DNA from: Kiritimatiellia bacterium
Lineage (GTDB): Bacteria > Verrucomicrobiota > Kiritimatiellia > CAIQIC01 > Lenti-01
Length of the DNA stretch: 64,000 nucleotides
Direction of reading: 5' to 3'
Assembly: GCA_028681135.1 (NCBI GenBank)
Contig: JAQUJC010000003.1
Coordinates: 16,263-80,262, forward strand
Under the pieces are notes generated by a model that saw only the letters and a program-made list of their open reading frames with translations, ran no database searches and was not told the origin of the DNA. The stretch's first letter is position 1, and each line of letters begins with the position of its first letter. Shown here in pieces: positions 8,485-17,760 of this stretch. A program made the position numbers and the translations under genes.

Positions 8485-11400
8485 GAAGTTCCTGCTCTGG
8501 GCTTTGGTTATGGGGCTGTTGGTGGCCATAATGGCCATGCCTGTATTTGGAGAAGAGGCGGGCTGCGACAACGAAGATCCGCCGGAGTGCGATCCTTGCG
8601 AACAAGAATGCGATGACAGCGAGGGTCCCAACCGCTTTGAGGTGTATTCCGGCAACGTCAAGCGCTCGGTGTCGGATTTGAGAATGGCGGTTCAGATTGG
8701 CGAACACCCCTTGGAATTCTCTCGCATGCATTCAAGCCGTTCCGTCTGGGCGGTGCAGGTCCGATCGGACTTCGTTTTCGGGCGGGCCGGAAACTGGCGG
8801 CACAGCCATCAGTGGAGCATTCTCGACGACGGAGAGATCAATGGTTGCCAAGGCTTGCAGGTCATCGCCCCCAATGGTCGAGTCAGCTACTACAACAAAA
8901 AATCAACGAATGACCTCTTCATGACCTACCTGCCGGGCACCCACTCCCGGGTATGGCCGGATGGCTCTACGAACTTCTATCTCTATAATCTGGATGGAAC
9001 GAAATACCACATCACCCAAGGCGGCGGTGTGTCGAACAAAACGTTCCGGATGGAGGGATTCTGGGATGCCCATTCCAATTGGTATGGATATGCCTACGGG
9101 GACGACGGGTATCTGACCCGCGTGACAGGCCCGAACACCAACCAGTATCTTGAGCTGGAATATCGCGACCTGGAGGGCGCCGTTGCGCCGGGCTGGGTTC
9201 GTTTCACCTATACGAATGCCCAGGCCGCCGAAGTGCTGATCCCCGGCACATGGAATGACTGGACGGGCACCCAAACCCCCATGCAGACCAACAGCAGCGG
9301 CGTGTGGGAGGCCGATGTGGAACTGGGCGAAGGATTCTTTGAATACAAGTATGCGGTAAGAAACCAGGGCAGTGGGACGTGGCAGCTGGTCGCGGACCCG
9401 GAGAACCCGCTGGTGGTCGGTCTCGATTCCAATTCCCTGGCGGTGGTCAGCGATGAACAAATCATCGAGCGTGTGACCGCCGGGGACGGCCGCAGTGTGG
9501 AGTATGTCTATGACTGGGACTGGAACAATGGGCATAAGGTGTTGGCGATGCGTCTACGCGAGGCGCAATACGGCACCGGCGAGTCCGCGCTGTACGACTA
9601 TTATTCCGCCGAGCACGACCAGTATCGCAGTATGCTGTTGAAATCGGCGGATGATCCCCATGTTGCCGGGCTGGCCCGAGCTATCTCATACACCTATCAT
9701 ACCAACCGGCTCTATTCCGGGCAGATTCACGAAGAGCGGCTTCTTTCCAGCAGCCAGCTTGTGGCGCGACTTGAATACGACCCCACCAATCATCTGCGCC
9801 GAACGGTCGTGAAGGCCGATGGCACCACCAACGAATACCTGTTCGTGTCGGGCGGGGCGAACACGGAGCAAAAAACCGACGCCGCCGGACAGACCATCCG
9901 GCGCATTCACTTTGGGGGAAACGGTATGTTGCAGGCCCGGGTGGACCCGATGGGGCGCACCTCCGTGTATACCCGCACCTGGCATTTCGGCGCGGTGTTG
10001 TCGGTTTCCAATGGGTGCGGCTGCCGGGGGGATCGCATCAATACCTATACCGATAACACCTATCCATTCTACTTGGCATCCACGGCGGATGCCGCAGGAA
10101 ACACCACCACATATCAGCGGGATACCGCCCATCGCCCAACAGCCGTCTATCATCCCGACGGGACCAGCGAATATTTTGAGTATAACGCGCATGGACAAGT
10201 GACCGTGGAAAAGCGGCGCGACGGCGCCACCTGGACCAATGTCTATGACCTTCGCGGCAGGAGAACCAGTACAACGGGGCCGGACGGAGCCTACACGGGC
10301 TTTGGATATGATGAACACGACCGCGTTTCATCCGAAACCAATGCCATGGGGCTGGTCACCACAACGGAATACAACTGGGACGGCAAACCAACACGGAAGG
10401 TGTATCCCGATTCAACAGAGGAGCTGTGGCAGTACGACCGCTACGGAAGCGTGACGCAGGCCGTCAGCCGATCCGGCGGAATCACGGTCTATGAGTATGA
10501 CGAGCGCGGCAATCAAATTCGCGTGACCGACCCCGTCGGAGCCGTGACCGAAACCACGTACGATCTCGATGGCAGGAAGGTTCTGGAAACCAGTCCGGGC
10601 GGGTTGGTCGTCAGCAACACCTATGATGCCATCGGGCGCATCATCCGGCGCACCTATTCCAGCGACCTCACCTTCGAGACGTGGACCTATGTGTATGACG
10701 GTGTCAGCACCCACACCAACCGGCTCGGATATGGCACGACAAACGCCTATAATGCGGATGGCCATCTCGCCAGCGTCACCGATGCCCGGGGCAACACGAC
10801 CCACTACACCTATGATCAGCTCGGGCGAAGAGTGGCATCCGAAAATGCCTTGGGGCAGACCACAACCCAGACCCTTGACCCGTCCGGGCGAGTCACCTCC
10901 ATCACCGATGATGACGGCCTGGTTGTGGCCAATACCTACAACGCCAACGGCCAATTAATCCTGTCCGTCCAGCGGGGCGGCATTACCAACGAATATGCCT
11001 ATGACGATACAGGTCGCAGGACCAATGTCGTGCTCAACGGCGCGACGGTTTCGATCACGGCCTATGACGCCATCGGGCGGACCGTATGGACCCGAAACGC
11101 CGATGGCGTGGTGGTGAGCAACGCCTATGATTCCGCCGGCCGGCTGCATCGCGTCTATATGACCGACGGCACCTTCACCGAGAATGTCTATTCCAATGGG
11201 TGGCGATGGAAGACGATCGATCGGGCCGGACGGACAAACATAACGGAACGCGATGCCGTAGGGCGTTTGGTCCAAACCATTGATCCTTCCGGCGGGACCG
11301 TTCAGTATCGCCATGACGCATCCGGAAACCTGACCAACTTGGTGGACCAGGCCGGCAACAACACCTTCTGGACCTACGACGCTGAAGGCCGCCAAACCCG

Positions 11401-13285
11401 CAAGACCTACGCCGACTCAACCCATTGGGATTATGAGTATGATGCGGCGGGACGCCTCACAAACCGCACCGACGCCAAAAACCAGACCACACATTACCAA
11501 TATGATGCCGTGGGCAACCTGACCAATATCAACTACCCCAACGACGCCGACGTGTCCTTCATCTACGACGCCCTGAACCGGAAAACCACGATGACGGATG
11601 GCATCGGCTCCACCACCTATGCCTACAGTTCTTGCTGCGGACTGCTGGAATCGGAGGATGGGCCGTTTGCCAACTACACATTGTACTTCGGCTATACGGA
11701 CGCCAAGCAGTTGGCCTCGGTCACTTCTGCCTTCCTGATTGTTGAGTACGACTACGACGGCCTCCAGCGTCTCCGGTCGGTAGTGGGCCCCGAAGGCACC
11801 AATACCTATTTCTACGAAGGAGCCGGAACCGCATGGCGAGACTTGCAGCTCGGCAACGGCACCGCAGTATCCCGGCATTATGACGAGTTGATGCGCCTGA
11901 CAAACATGGTCAACGCTACCGATGCCGGGGTGCTCTCATCGTTCGCCCTCACCGTGGACGACGCCGACCAGCGCACGCAGGTCATTCGCGAGGATGGCAC
12001 GAGGTATAACTACGGCTACGACGCCATCGGCCAATTGACCAACGCAGCCGCCACGCTGGCGGACGACACGCCCTGGCAGGCCTATCGGTTCGGCTACCAG
12101 TACGACTCCACAGGCAATCCCGTGGAACAGGACAAGAACGGGCTTGTGTTCAGCAACTCCTTCAACCACCTCAACCAAAACGTCGCCACCGTTCCAGGCG
12201 GGTCATTGGCGGTGATGGGGCGCGTCAACTATGCGGGCGGGACCGTGGTGGTCAATTCCGTGCAGGCGCAACTTTCGCCCGATTTGATCTTCGCGGCGAC
12301 GGGTATCCCGTTCACGCTCGGAACCAACGTGATAAATACGGTGTTTACCGATCCCTTCGGACGCTCCACAAACCGGCAGACATCCGTGGTGGTGGCCCAG
12401 AAATCCTACCAATGCGACGCCAACGGGAATCTCACGAACGATGGACGCATGGCGTATTTCTGGAACGACGAGAATCGGCTGGTGGCCGTGCGCAGCGCGA
12501 AAACGGGGGCGATGATCCAGGAGAATCGCTACGATGGGCTCGGGCGTCGGCGGGAAAAAATTGAGCATGGCGCAGACGGGATCACAACCAACCGCTACCT
12601 GTACCAGAATTGGATGGTGCTGGCGGTGACGGATGGGACTGGGAACGTGCTGGAGACCTACACCCACGGCGCCGATCTGTCCGGGCAGGTGGGCGGCGGT
12701 GCAGGGGGCATCGGCGGCATTCTGGCCTTGATGCAGGCGAACGCAACGGCCTTTTATCACTACGACTTCAACGGAAATGTCGTCCAAGTGAGCGGCAGCA
12801 ACCAAACCCAACTGGCGAAGTACACCTACGGACCTTTCGGAGAGGTGTTGCTCAAAGAGGGGGAATTCAATTCCCGATACCAGTTCAGCACCAAGGAACT
12901 GGATATGTCGACTGGGATGAATTATTACGGCTACAGATTCTACTTGTCGGAGTTGGGGCGGTGGATAAATCGGGACCCTCTTAAGGAAGCAGGTGGGATG
13001 AATTTATATGCCATGGGTAAAAATTCTCCCATAAATGGTATTGATATTGACGGAAGAAAATGGTGGGAAAAGATTCCAATAGTATGTGATATATATCACA
13101 AAGCAAAATGCATTAACGAAATGGACAAATGGTATAAAGAGTGCATCGAAAGTATTCCAGACTGTGATGAGTGCGACGACTTGGTTGATTATGTCTTTTG
13201 TGTTATGGAGCAGAAGAAAAAAACCAAAGAATGCATGGAAAAATCTCAGGATATGCTTAAAGCCTGCTTAGAAGCATGTTATTAA
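8471..13285 (+). CDS. Secreted RHS/YD-repeat protein with variable cysteine-rich tip
   Basis: The 1604-residue protein has a signal peptide (about 1-27), a Cys/Asp/Glu-rich linker (EEAGCDNEDPPECDPCEQEC) and a long series of YD repeats of the type YDaxGrLt, which in RHS/TcC proteins wind into a hollow beta shell. An insertion at about residues 240-328 resembles an AMPK/CBM48-like glycan-binding fold (EVLIPGTWNDWTG, then GFFEYKYAVRN). The conserved end of the RHS core is at about 1470-1525 (MNYYGYRFYLSELGRWINRD, then NLYAMGKNSPINGIDIDG). The final 75 residues are a different, AT-rich coded, Lys/Cys-rich tip with nine cysteines and no known enzyme motif. This is polymorphic-toxin architecture; the tip's activity is unknown. 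Confidence 0.9.
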   Translation: MKSNKKFLLWALVMGLLVAIMAMPVFGEEAGCDNEDPPECDPCEQECDDSEGPNRFEVYSGNVKRSVSDLRMAVQIGEHPLEFSRMHSSRSVWAVQVRSDFVFGRAGNWRHSHQWSILDDGEINGCQGLQVIAPNGRVSYYNKKSTNDLFMTYLPGTHSRVWPDGSTNFYLYNLDGTKYHITQGGGVSNKTFRMEGFWDAHSNWYGYAYGDDGYLTRVTGPNTNQYLELEYRDLEGAVAPGWVRFTYTNAQAAEVLIPGTWNDWTGTQTPMQTNSSGVWEADVELGEGFFEYKYAVRNQGSGTWQLVADPENPLVVGLDSNSLAVVSDEQIIERVTAGDGRSVEYVYDWDWNNGHKVLAMRLREAQYGTGESALYDYYSAEHDQYRSMLLKSADDPHVAGLARAISYTYHTNRLYSGQIHEERLLSSSQLVARLEYDPTNHLRRTVVKADGTTNEYLFVSGGANTEQKTDAAGQTIRRIHFGGNGMLQARVDPMGRTSVYTRTWHFGAVLSVSNGCGCRGDRINTYTDNTYPFYLASTADAAGNTTTYQRDTAHRPTAVYHPDGTSEYFEYNAHGQVTVEKRRDGATWTNVYDLRGRRTSTTGPDGAYTGFGYDEHDRVSSETNAMGLVTTTEYNWDGKPTRKVYPDSTEELWQYDRYGSVTQAVSRSGGITVYEYDERGNQIRVTDPVGAVTETTYDLDGRKVLETSPGGLVVSNTYDAIGRIIRRTYSSDLTFETWTYVYDGVSTHTNRLGYGTTNAYNADGHLASVTDARGNTTHYTYDQLGRRVASENALGQTTTQTLDPSGRVTSITDDDGLVVANTYNANGQLILSVQRGGITNEYAYDDTGRRTNVVLNGATVSITAYDAIGRTVWTRNADGVVVSNAYDSAGRLHRVYMTDGTFTENVYSNGWRWKTIDRAGRTNITERDAVGRLVQTIDPSGGTVQYRHDASGNLTNLVDQAGNNTFWTYDAEGRQTRKTYADSTHWDYEYDAAGRLTNRTDAKNQTTHYQYDAVGNLTNINYPNDADVSFIYDALNRKTTMTDGIGSTTYAYSSCCGLLESEDGPFANYTLYFGYTDAKQLASVTSAFLIVEYDYDGLQRLRSVVGPEGTNTYFYEGAGTAWRDLQLGNGTAVSRHYDELMRLTNMVNATDAGVLSSFALTVDDADQRTQVIREDGTRYNYGYDAIGQLTNAAATLADDTPWQAYRFGYQYDSTGNPVEQDKNGLVFSNSFNHLNQNVATVPGGSLAVMGRVNYAGGTVVVNSVQAQLSPDLIFAATGIPFTLGTNVINTVFTDPFGRSTNRQTSVVVAQKSYQCDANGNLTNDGRMAYFWNDENRLVAVRSAKTGAMIQENRYDGLGRRREKIEHGADGITTNRYLYQNWMVLAVTDGTGNVLETYTHGADLSGQVGGGAGGIGGILALMQANATAFYHYDFNGNVVQVSGSNQTQLAKYTYGPFGEVLLKEGEFNSRYQFSTKELDMSTGMNYYGYRFYLSELGRWINRDPLKEAGGMNLYAMGKNSPINGIDIDGRKWWEKIPIVCDIYHKAKCINEMDKWYKECIESIPDCDECDDLVDYVFCVMEQKKKTKECMEKSQDMLKACLEACY

Positions 13286-13303
13286 TAAAGGAAGTATAAT
13301 ATT

Positions 13304-13783
13304 ATGAAAAAAGCACTCTTAAATATTATTTCGTTTGTTGTCGGAATTGCTGTTGGATATTATTATGCTTACTCGCATGCGATAACAAACATTGGCCCGG
13401 CACTCGACATTGTTGGCCATTCTTATATTGCTTACATAATGGAAACATCGGAAGCTGCGTACCGAACAGAATCACCCATAATTGCAATCTGGGCCCTTAA
13501 GCAATCTGCGGATGCCCTAAAAGAGCAGCTTGAAAAAGATTATATAAGTCCAGTATTTACAAAAGAATATCTAACAATAAATCTTATGATTAATTATGCT
13601 AGACTGGCGAAGCTAACAGAGGATCAAGACACCGAACTCTCTAATGAATATATTAATAGAGCTGTTCATCTAGTTCCCAAGCGATACAGTGAACAACCCA
13701 TGTCAAAAGGCGAGCTTTTCGATTTAATTAATAAACTAGACGATTATAAGGGAAAGGGGTCGGGGAAGGGGGCGGTCCTATAA
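13304..13783 (+). CDS. Membrane-anchored small protein after RHS tip, candidate immunity protein
   Basis: This 159-residue protein follows the RHS stop by 18 bp with GGAAG as ribosome site. One N-terminal hydrophobic segment (LLNIISFVVGIAVGYYYAYS, residues about 5-24) anchors a helical soluble part rich in Ala, Leu and Glu. The DNA is AT-rich, like the RHS tip and unlike the RHS core, which suggests the tip and this gene arrived together. Immunity genes normally sit directly after an RHS tip, so immunity is the leading guess. No family is recognised; a structural accessory remains possible. Confidence 0.55.
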   Translation: MKKALLNIISFVVGIAVGYYYAYSHAITNIGPALDIVGHSYIAYIMETSEAAYRTESPIIAIWALKQSADALKEQLEKDYISPVFTKEYLTINLMINYARLAKLTEDQDTELSNEYINRAVHLVPKRYSEQPMSKGELFDLINKLDDYKGKGSGKGAVL

Positions 13784-13934
13784 TAATAATCGTGATTCTG
13801 GTTGTGGGAGATATATGGCGATGATCATGAAAGTTGCCTGGAACAAATGCAAAAGGGGGGGCTTGGTGCTCGTTTAACAAGGTGGACTTGTCGAATGAGA
13901 ACTTTGATGGGATGGAGGGGGGGTAGGATATTTC

Positions 13935-14267
13935 ATGGACTTCATATGCGGCATTCTTACGGGTCTGGTTGCGTGGGTAGTGACGACCCATCTTCTTGTG
14001 CCCCGCGTTCAATTCTCACAGGATATCGGGCGAACCTTTCCCCGGGGGAAGGTTCCGAGATATCGGGTCAAGATCCGGAACATAGGGCTCCGGTCTATTA
14101 TTGATATTCAGGTGGTCTGTCGTCTGCGCATCAAAGGGCTGGACACCGAGCCGGAAAAGACCCAGGTCATCTATATTCGAATGGGGTACGAAAGAACGCC
14201 TATGCTGGCAAAAGGAAAGGCGTTGCTGAGAAGGGGTCAGTCCTATGAAATGATGTATTGGGATTGA
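13935..14267 (+). CDS. Small single-span membrane protein, unknown
   Basis: The 110-residue product starts MDFICGILTGLVAWVVTTHL, one membrane span, followed by a basic beta-rich domain (RYRVKIRNIGLRSIIDIQVV). A G-rich purine stretch (GGATGGAGGGGGGGTAGG) lies before the ATG. The domain resembles the soluble parts of small bacterial membrane proteins that hold one Ig-like sheet. It is the last gene inside the repeat-bounded island and may belong to the RHS accessory group. Function unknown. Confidence 0.45.
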   Translation: MDFICGILTGLVAWVVTTHLLVPRVQFSQDIGRTFPRGKVPRYRVKIRNIGLRSIIDIQVVCRLRIKGLDTEPEKTQVIYIRMGYERTPMLAKGKALLRRGQSYEMMYWD

Positions 14268-14327
14268 CAAGCTGGGAGAAGATGCGGGGGAATGGGGACA
14301 TGCCAAGGGAACCAAGAGAAAAAGGGG

Positions 14328-14455
14328 CATAAATTTATATTTTTGCTATTTTTCTCCTCTGGAACAGGTTACAAATGCCATTTTTGATGAAAAACGCTTC
14401 AAAATCGCCATTTTGGGCCTGTTTTAGCCATTTTGGGGCTGAAAATTCCATTTTT
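14328..14455. repeat. AT-rich repeat, copy 2 (right boundary of RHS island)
   Basis: This copy matches 6035-6161 in direct orientation over about 125 bp, including TGATGAAAAACGC and GCCATTTTGGGGCTGAAAAT. It begins 61 bp after the last island gene. The 454-bp gap from 14268 to 14721 holds this copy, a possible terminator hairpin and a third short copy, and no gene that I can support. Confidence 0.85.
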
Positions 14456-14478
14456 CGCACTTTTTAGCTTCTTTTGAG

Positions 14479-14503
14479 CCCCGACGCCCCCGTCGGGCCT
14501 TTT
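14479..14503 (+). terminator. Candidate hairpin terminator after RHS island
   Basis: CCCGACG-CCCC-CGTCGGG forms a 7-bp GC stem (14480-14486 with 14491-14497) followed by CCTTTT. The T run is short, so termination activity is uncertain. Confidence 0.35.
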
Positions 14504-14561
14504 CCGGGACGGGGTCGTCCCGGCTCCATTCGGATTGCTGTAAACGCTACGAAAAAGGTAC

Positions 14562-14605
14562 CAGTTTCATAATTTAACGTTTTTGCTATTTCCCTCTTCT
14601 GGAAT
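14562..14605. repeat. AT-rich repeat, partial copy 3
   Basis: CAGTTTCATAATTTAACG and TTTTTGCTATTTCCCTCTTC match the left end of copy 1 (6029-6071) with a few changes, and then the similarity stops. It is a truncated member of the family that bounds the RHS island. Confidence 0.7.
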
Positions 14606-14721
14606 GAAGGTGTCTGACCCGATGTCGCGGTGGTGTTCTTATCTCTTTGGGTTGCGGCGGCCGGGAAAAATGACCATTGGCCAATTTCGTCTTGAAGGGT
14701 AAAGTGAGTGCCGATTTTACC

Positions 14722-16137
14722 ATGACTAGCGCTTATCCCACCCCGACGGCCTCCCCGGCCACCGACAGCACACGCCAGATTGGGACCGATCCCATTTTGC
14801 CGCTGCTGCTGCGGTTTTCGGTCCCCTCCATCGTGGGAATGTTGGTCCAAGCATTCTATAACATTGTAGACCGCATGTTCATTGGCCACGGTATCGGTTC
14901 GCACGGCCTCGCCGGGGTCACCCTGAGCTTTCCGCTGATGATGATCATGGTCTCGTTTTCCATCTTGATCGGCGTCGGCGCCAACACGCTCTTTTCGATC
15001 CGCATGGGCGAAGGACGCCGGAAGGAGGCCGAGCAGATTCTGGGCAACGCCTTTGGATTGCTATTTTTCGTCCCGCTGGTGGCATCGCTGATCGCCCTGA
15101 CCCAACTGGACCCGCTTCTGCGTCTGGTGGGAGCCAGCAACGACCTGCTGCCACATGCGCGGACCTATGCCCGTATCATTCTTGCCGGGTCCGCGCTGTC
15201 CACCACCAGCCACGGGCTGGCGCACTTTGTCCGTTCCGACGGCCATCCCATCGTCGCCATGGCCTCGATGATCATCGGGGCCCTCACCAATGTCGCACTC
15301 GATGCGCTCTTCATTTTCGGGTTTGGCTGGGGCATGGCTGGTGCCGCCTGGGCCACCGTGATTTCCCAGGGCCTGGCCTTCGCCTGGTGCCTGGGCTACT
15401 TCCTCTCTCCGCGCGCCAATACCCGCCTCCAGCGCCGCAACCTACGCCTGGACTACCCAAAAATCGTCTGGCCCATGCTCGGCATTGGGTTTGCGCCATT
15501 TGCCATGACCATGGCCAACAGTCTGCTCAACGTCATCCTCAATCGCGGCCTGGGGGAATACGGCGGCGACGATGCCATTGCCATCATGGGCATTCTATCC
15601 GCGTTCATGAGCATCATTTTCATGCCGGTCTTCGGATTGACCCAGGGGGCCCAGCCGCTGATCGGCTACAACTTTGGGGCGCGTCAGTATGATCGCGTCC
15701 TGCAGCTCTTCTGGAGCACGGCCATCGCCACCACCGTCGTGATGATTCTGGGCTGGAGCATCAGCCAGCTCTTTCCCAGGCAAATCCTACGCCTGTTTCT
15801 GGCCGCCGACTCGGAGCTGGTGCCCCTCGGCGTTCATGCGCTGCGGGTTTTCACACTCGCCTTTCCCATCATCGGCTTTCCCATCACGGGCGGCCATCTC
15901 TTCCAGGCCATCGGCAAACCGATCCCCGCCGCCCTGCTGGCTCTTTCTCGCCAGATCATCTTCTTCATTCCTTTCATTCTGATTTTTCCGAAATTCTGGG
16001 GCCTCAAAGGCATCTTCTACGCCGCGCCAGCCTCCGACACCCTGACCTGTCTGATTGCCATCTTTGTCGTGAGCCATCAGTTGCGCCTCCTCCGTCGCCG
16101 CATCACCTCTTCGCCCCCCCCCCCTACCACCCCATGA
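14722..16137 (+). CDS. MATE-family multidrug/sodium efflux transporter
   Basis: The 471-residue protein has about 12 hydrophobic spans in two homologous halves, as in MATE exporters that expel cationic compounds in exchange for Na+ or H+. Family motifs include LLLRFSVPSIVGMLVQAFYN near the start, IVDRMFIGHGIG, and GLTQGAQPLIGYNFGAR in the second half. ATG at 14722 (MTSAYPTP) is chosen; a GTG at 14704, four bases after AAGGG, is also possible. The 3' end carries an 11-C run (16114-16124) encoding Pro residues, and the stop overlaps the next gene by four bases. Substrate unknown. Confidence 0.9.
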   Translation: MTSAYPTPTASPATDSTRQIGTDPILPLLLRFSVPSIVGMLVQAFYNIVDRMFIGHGIGSHGLAGVTLSFPLMMIMVSFSILIGVGANTLFSIRMGEGRRKEAEQILGNAFGLLFFVPLVASLIALTQLDPLLRLVGASNDLLPHARTYARIILAGSALSTTSHGLAHFVRSDGHPIVAMASMIIGALTNVALDALFIFGFGWGMAGAAWATVISQGLAFAWCLGYFLSPRANTRLQRRNLRLDYPKIVWPMLGIGFAPFAMTMANSLLNVILNRGLGEYGGDDAIAIMGILSAFMSIIFMPVFGLTQGAQPLIGYNFGARQYDRVLQLFWSTAIATTVVMILGWSISQLFPRQILRLFLAADSELVPLGVHALRVFTLAFPIIGFPITGGHLFQAIGKPIPAALLALSRQIIFFIPFILIFPKFWGLKGIFYAAPASDTLTCLIAIFVVSHQLRLLRRRITSSPPPPTTP

Positions 16138-16583
16138 ACATCTGCACGACCTGCGGCGAACCCATTGCCCCCCATTCCACCCTTTGCCCGTTCTGTGAAA
16201 CCCCGCAACGCCCCTCCCCTGGGGCCCGTCCCGGCGGCCCACCGGTGCGCCACCTCGACCTCGAAGCGGGCCTGCCGACTGTCGCCGAAGCTCTCCAGCG
16301 GCTGGAAAGCCAGCTTGCCCGCGCCCGTGCGGATGGCGTCCGCGTCGTCCGCGTCGTTCATGGTTGGGGCTCTGCCACCGGCGGCGGGGGACGCATCCGC
16401 GCCGCCGCGCGGCGATGGCTTCAGGAACGCTACGATGCCGGCCATCTGCGTACGGTTTTCTTCGGCGACCATTTCACCCATACCAGCCCCGACGGCCGCG
16501 ATTTCATCCGCCGCCATCCCGCCCTGCGTGCCAGCGAACGCAGCGATCGCCACAATCCCGGCATCACCTTTGTGGAGCTTTAA
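16134..16583 (+). CDS. Zinc-ribbon plus Smr-domain nuclease-like protein
   Basis: This 149-residue protein begins with a zinc ribbon (CTTCGEPIAPHSTLCPFC, two CxxC pairs) and ends with an Smr domain, the small MutS-related fold found at the C-terminus of MutS2. The Smr signature is VVHGWGSATGGGGRIR, matching HGxGxG, followed by AAARRWLQ. Smr domains are nicking nucleases acting on DNA or RNA. Its ATG overlaps the MATE stop (ATGA). Zinc-ribbon Smr fusions are less common than free Smr; the biological substrate cannot be read from the sequence. Confidence 0.8.
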   Translation: MNICTTCGEPIAPHSTLCPFCETPQRPSPGARPGGPPVRHLDLEAGLPTVAEALQRLESQLARARADGVRVVRVVHGWGSATGGGGRIRAAARRWLQERYDAGHLRTVFFGDHFTHTSPDGRDFIRRHPALRASERSDRHNPGITFVEL

Positions 16584-16675
16584 AACACACCCCGCCCAGC
16601 CCGTCCGCCCACTGGGCGGCCCCGACTTTATTTTCCAAGCTGGAAAGATGAGCGGATTTCGCCCATAAAGACCCC

Positions 16676-17737
16676 ATGAAGAAATCCAAGATGCCCCCCC
16701 CCCCCATTCGCGCCCTCTATGCCGTGCTGCTGATCACGGGCGGCTTACTGCTCTGGCTGCTGGCTCAGCCGAAACCCGGCGTACGGATTCGCCACCTCAA
16801 GCCGGTACTGGCACCGGATGCCCCCCCGGCCTCCGTCATGCCATCGCGCCTTCGCGTGGCGACCTACAACATCGAGCACTTCACCGATGCCCGCGACGAT
16901 GGTCCCGAGCGGACCCCCGCACAATTCATCGCCCAGGCGCAAGGTGCCGCCGCCATTATCGCCGAGGCCAACCCCGACATCCTGATGCTGCAGGAAGTTG
17001 AAAATGCCCGCGTATTGATTTATCTGAACGAACAGCTCCCCCAGCCCTACCCGTATATTTATGTCACCGACCTACGCCGCTCCAGTGGCGCGCGCGATTC
17101 GCTTAATCTCGCCCTGCTCTCGCGCCTGCGCCCCTGGCAGGTGCGCCAGTTGGGCTTTCAGGCCCTATCCGGCAGCGCCAGCCCCACCCGCGGAACTTTA
17201 GCGGCCACCTTCCCCCTCGCCGACGGCACAGCGCTGATGACCTATAACATCCATTTAAAGTCCAATTACGGCGACGCCCCGCGCAATCAAGCCCAACGCG
17301 GAGTGGCGCTGCATCTCCTTGGTGCCGATGTGGTGACGCAAACCTTCCGCAACACCCCCCGCCCCACCTTCACCCTCGTTCTGGGGGACACCAATGTGGA
17401 CCCGGACACACCCCAATTCGCCGACGATCCCTCGCTGGATCCCTTGGCCGGTGGATTCGTGGACCTGTGGCGCGGACGCCCCATCGAAGAACGCACCACC
17501 ATCCCCTCCCGCGCTGCTGGCGAAACAGGCGACCCGCTGCTGGTCTTTCCGCCGTCCGCCTTTGATCGTGTCTTCGCCTCAAAGAATTTTCTACAGGATG
17601 GCCCCTGGCGCATTGGCCCCCCCGCTGTCCTCCAAAAAGGAACCGCCACCCACGACAATTCAATTAAACCGGGCACAGACGGCCATATGTCGGACCACTA
17701 TCTCGTCTATGTGGATCTAACCCCCACCCACAACTGA
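16676..17737 (+). CDS. Membrane-anchored endonuclease/exonuclease/phosphatase-family protein
   Basis: The 353-residue protein has one N-terminal membrane segment (about 12-29) and an EEP (DNase I-like) domain. Conserved elements in order: LRVATYNIEHF (Asn), DILMLQEVEN (metal-binding Glu), MTYNIHLKS, LVLGDTNVDPD (Asp and Asn) and MSDHYLVYVDL (catalytic Asp-His). The family cleaves phosphodiester or phosphomonoester bonds in nucleic acids, lipids or inositol phosphates; the substrate here is unknown. The fold would lie outside the inner membrane. Codons 7-10 are a run of 12 C (16694-16705) coding PPPP, just after the ATG, so slippage would switch the frame off. Confidence 0.88.
   Translation: MKKSKMPPPPIRALYAVLLITGGLLLWLLAQPKPGVRIRHLKPVLAPDAPPASVMPSRLRVATYNIEHFTDARDDGPERTPAQFIAQAQGAAAIIAEANPDILMLQEVENARVLIYLNEQLPQPYPYIYVTDLRRSSGARDSLNLALLSRLRPWQVRQLGFQALSGSASPTRGTLAATFPLADGTALMTYNIHLKSNYGDAPRNQAQRGVALHLLGADVVTQTFRNTPRPTFTLVLGDTNVDPDTPQFADDPSLDPLAGGFVDLWRGRPIEERTTIPSRAAGETGDPLLVFPPSAFDRVFASKNFLQDGPWRIGPPAVLQKGTATHDNSIKPGTDGHMSDHYLVYVDLTPTHN
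16694..16705 (+). repeat. 12-C homopolymer in coding 5' end
   Basis: Twelve consecutive C residues follow ATG codon 6 of the EEP-family gene. Gain or loss of one base would frameshift the protein near its start. Confidence 0.8.
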
Positions 17738-17760
17738 CGCTACGCCCCCCCCCTTCCGGC

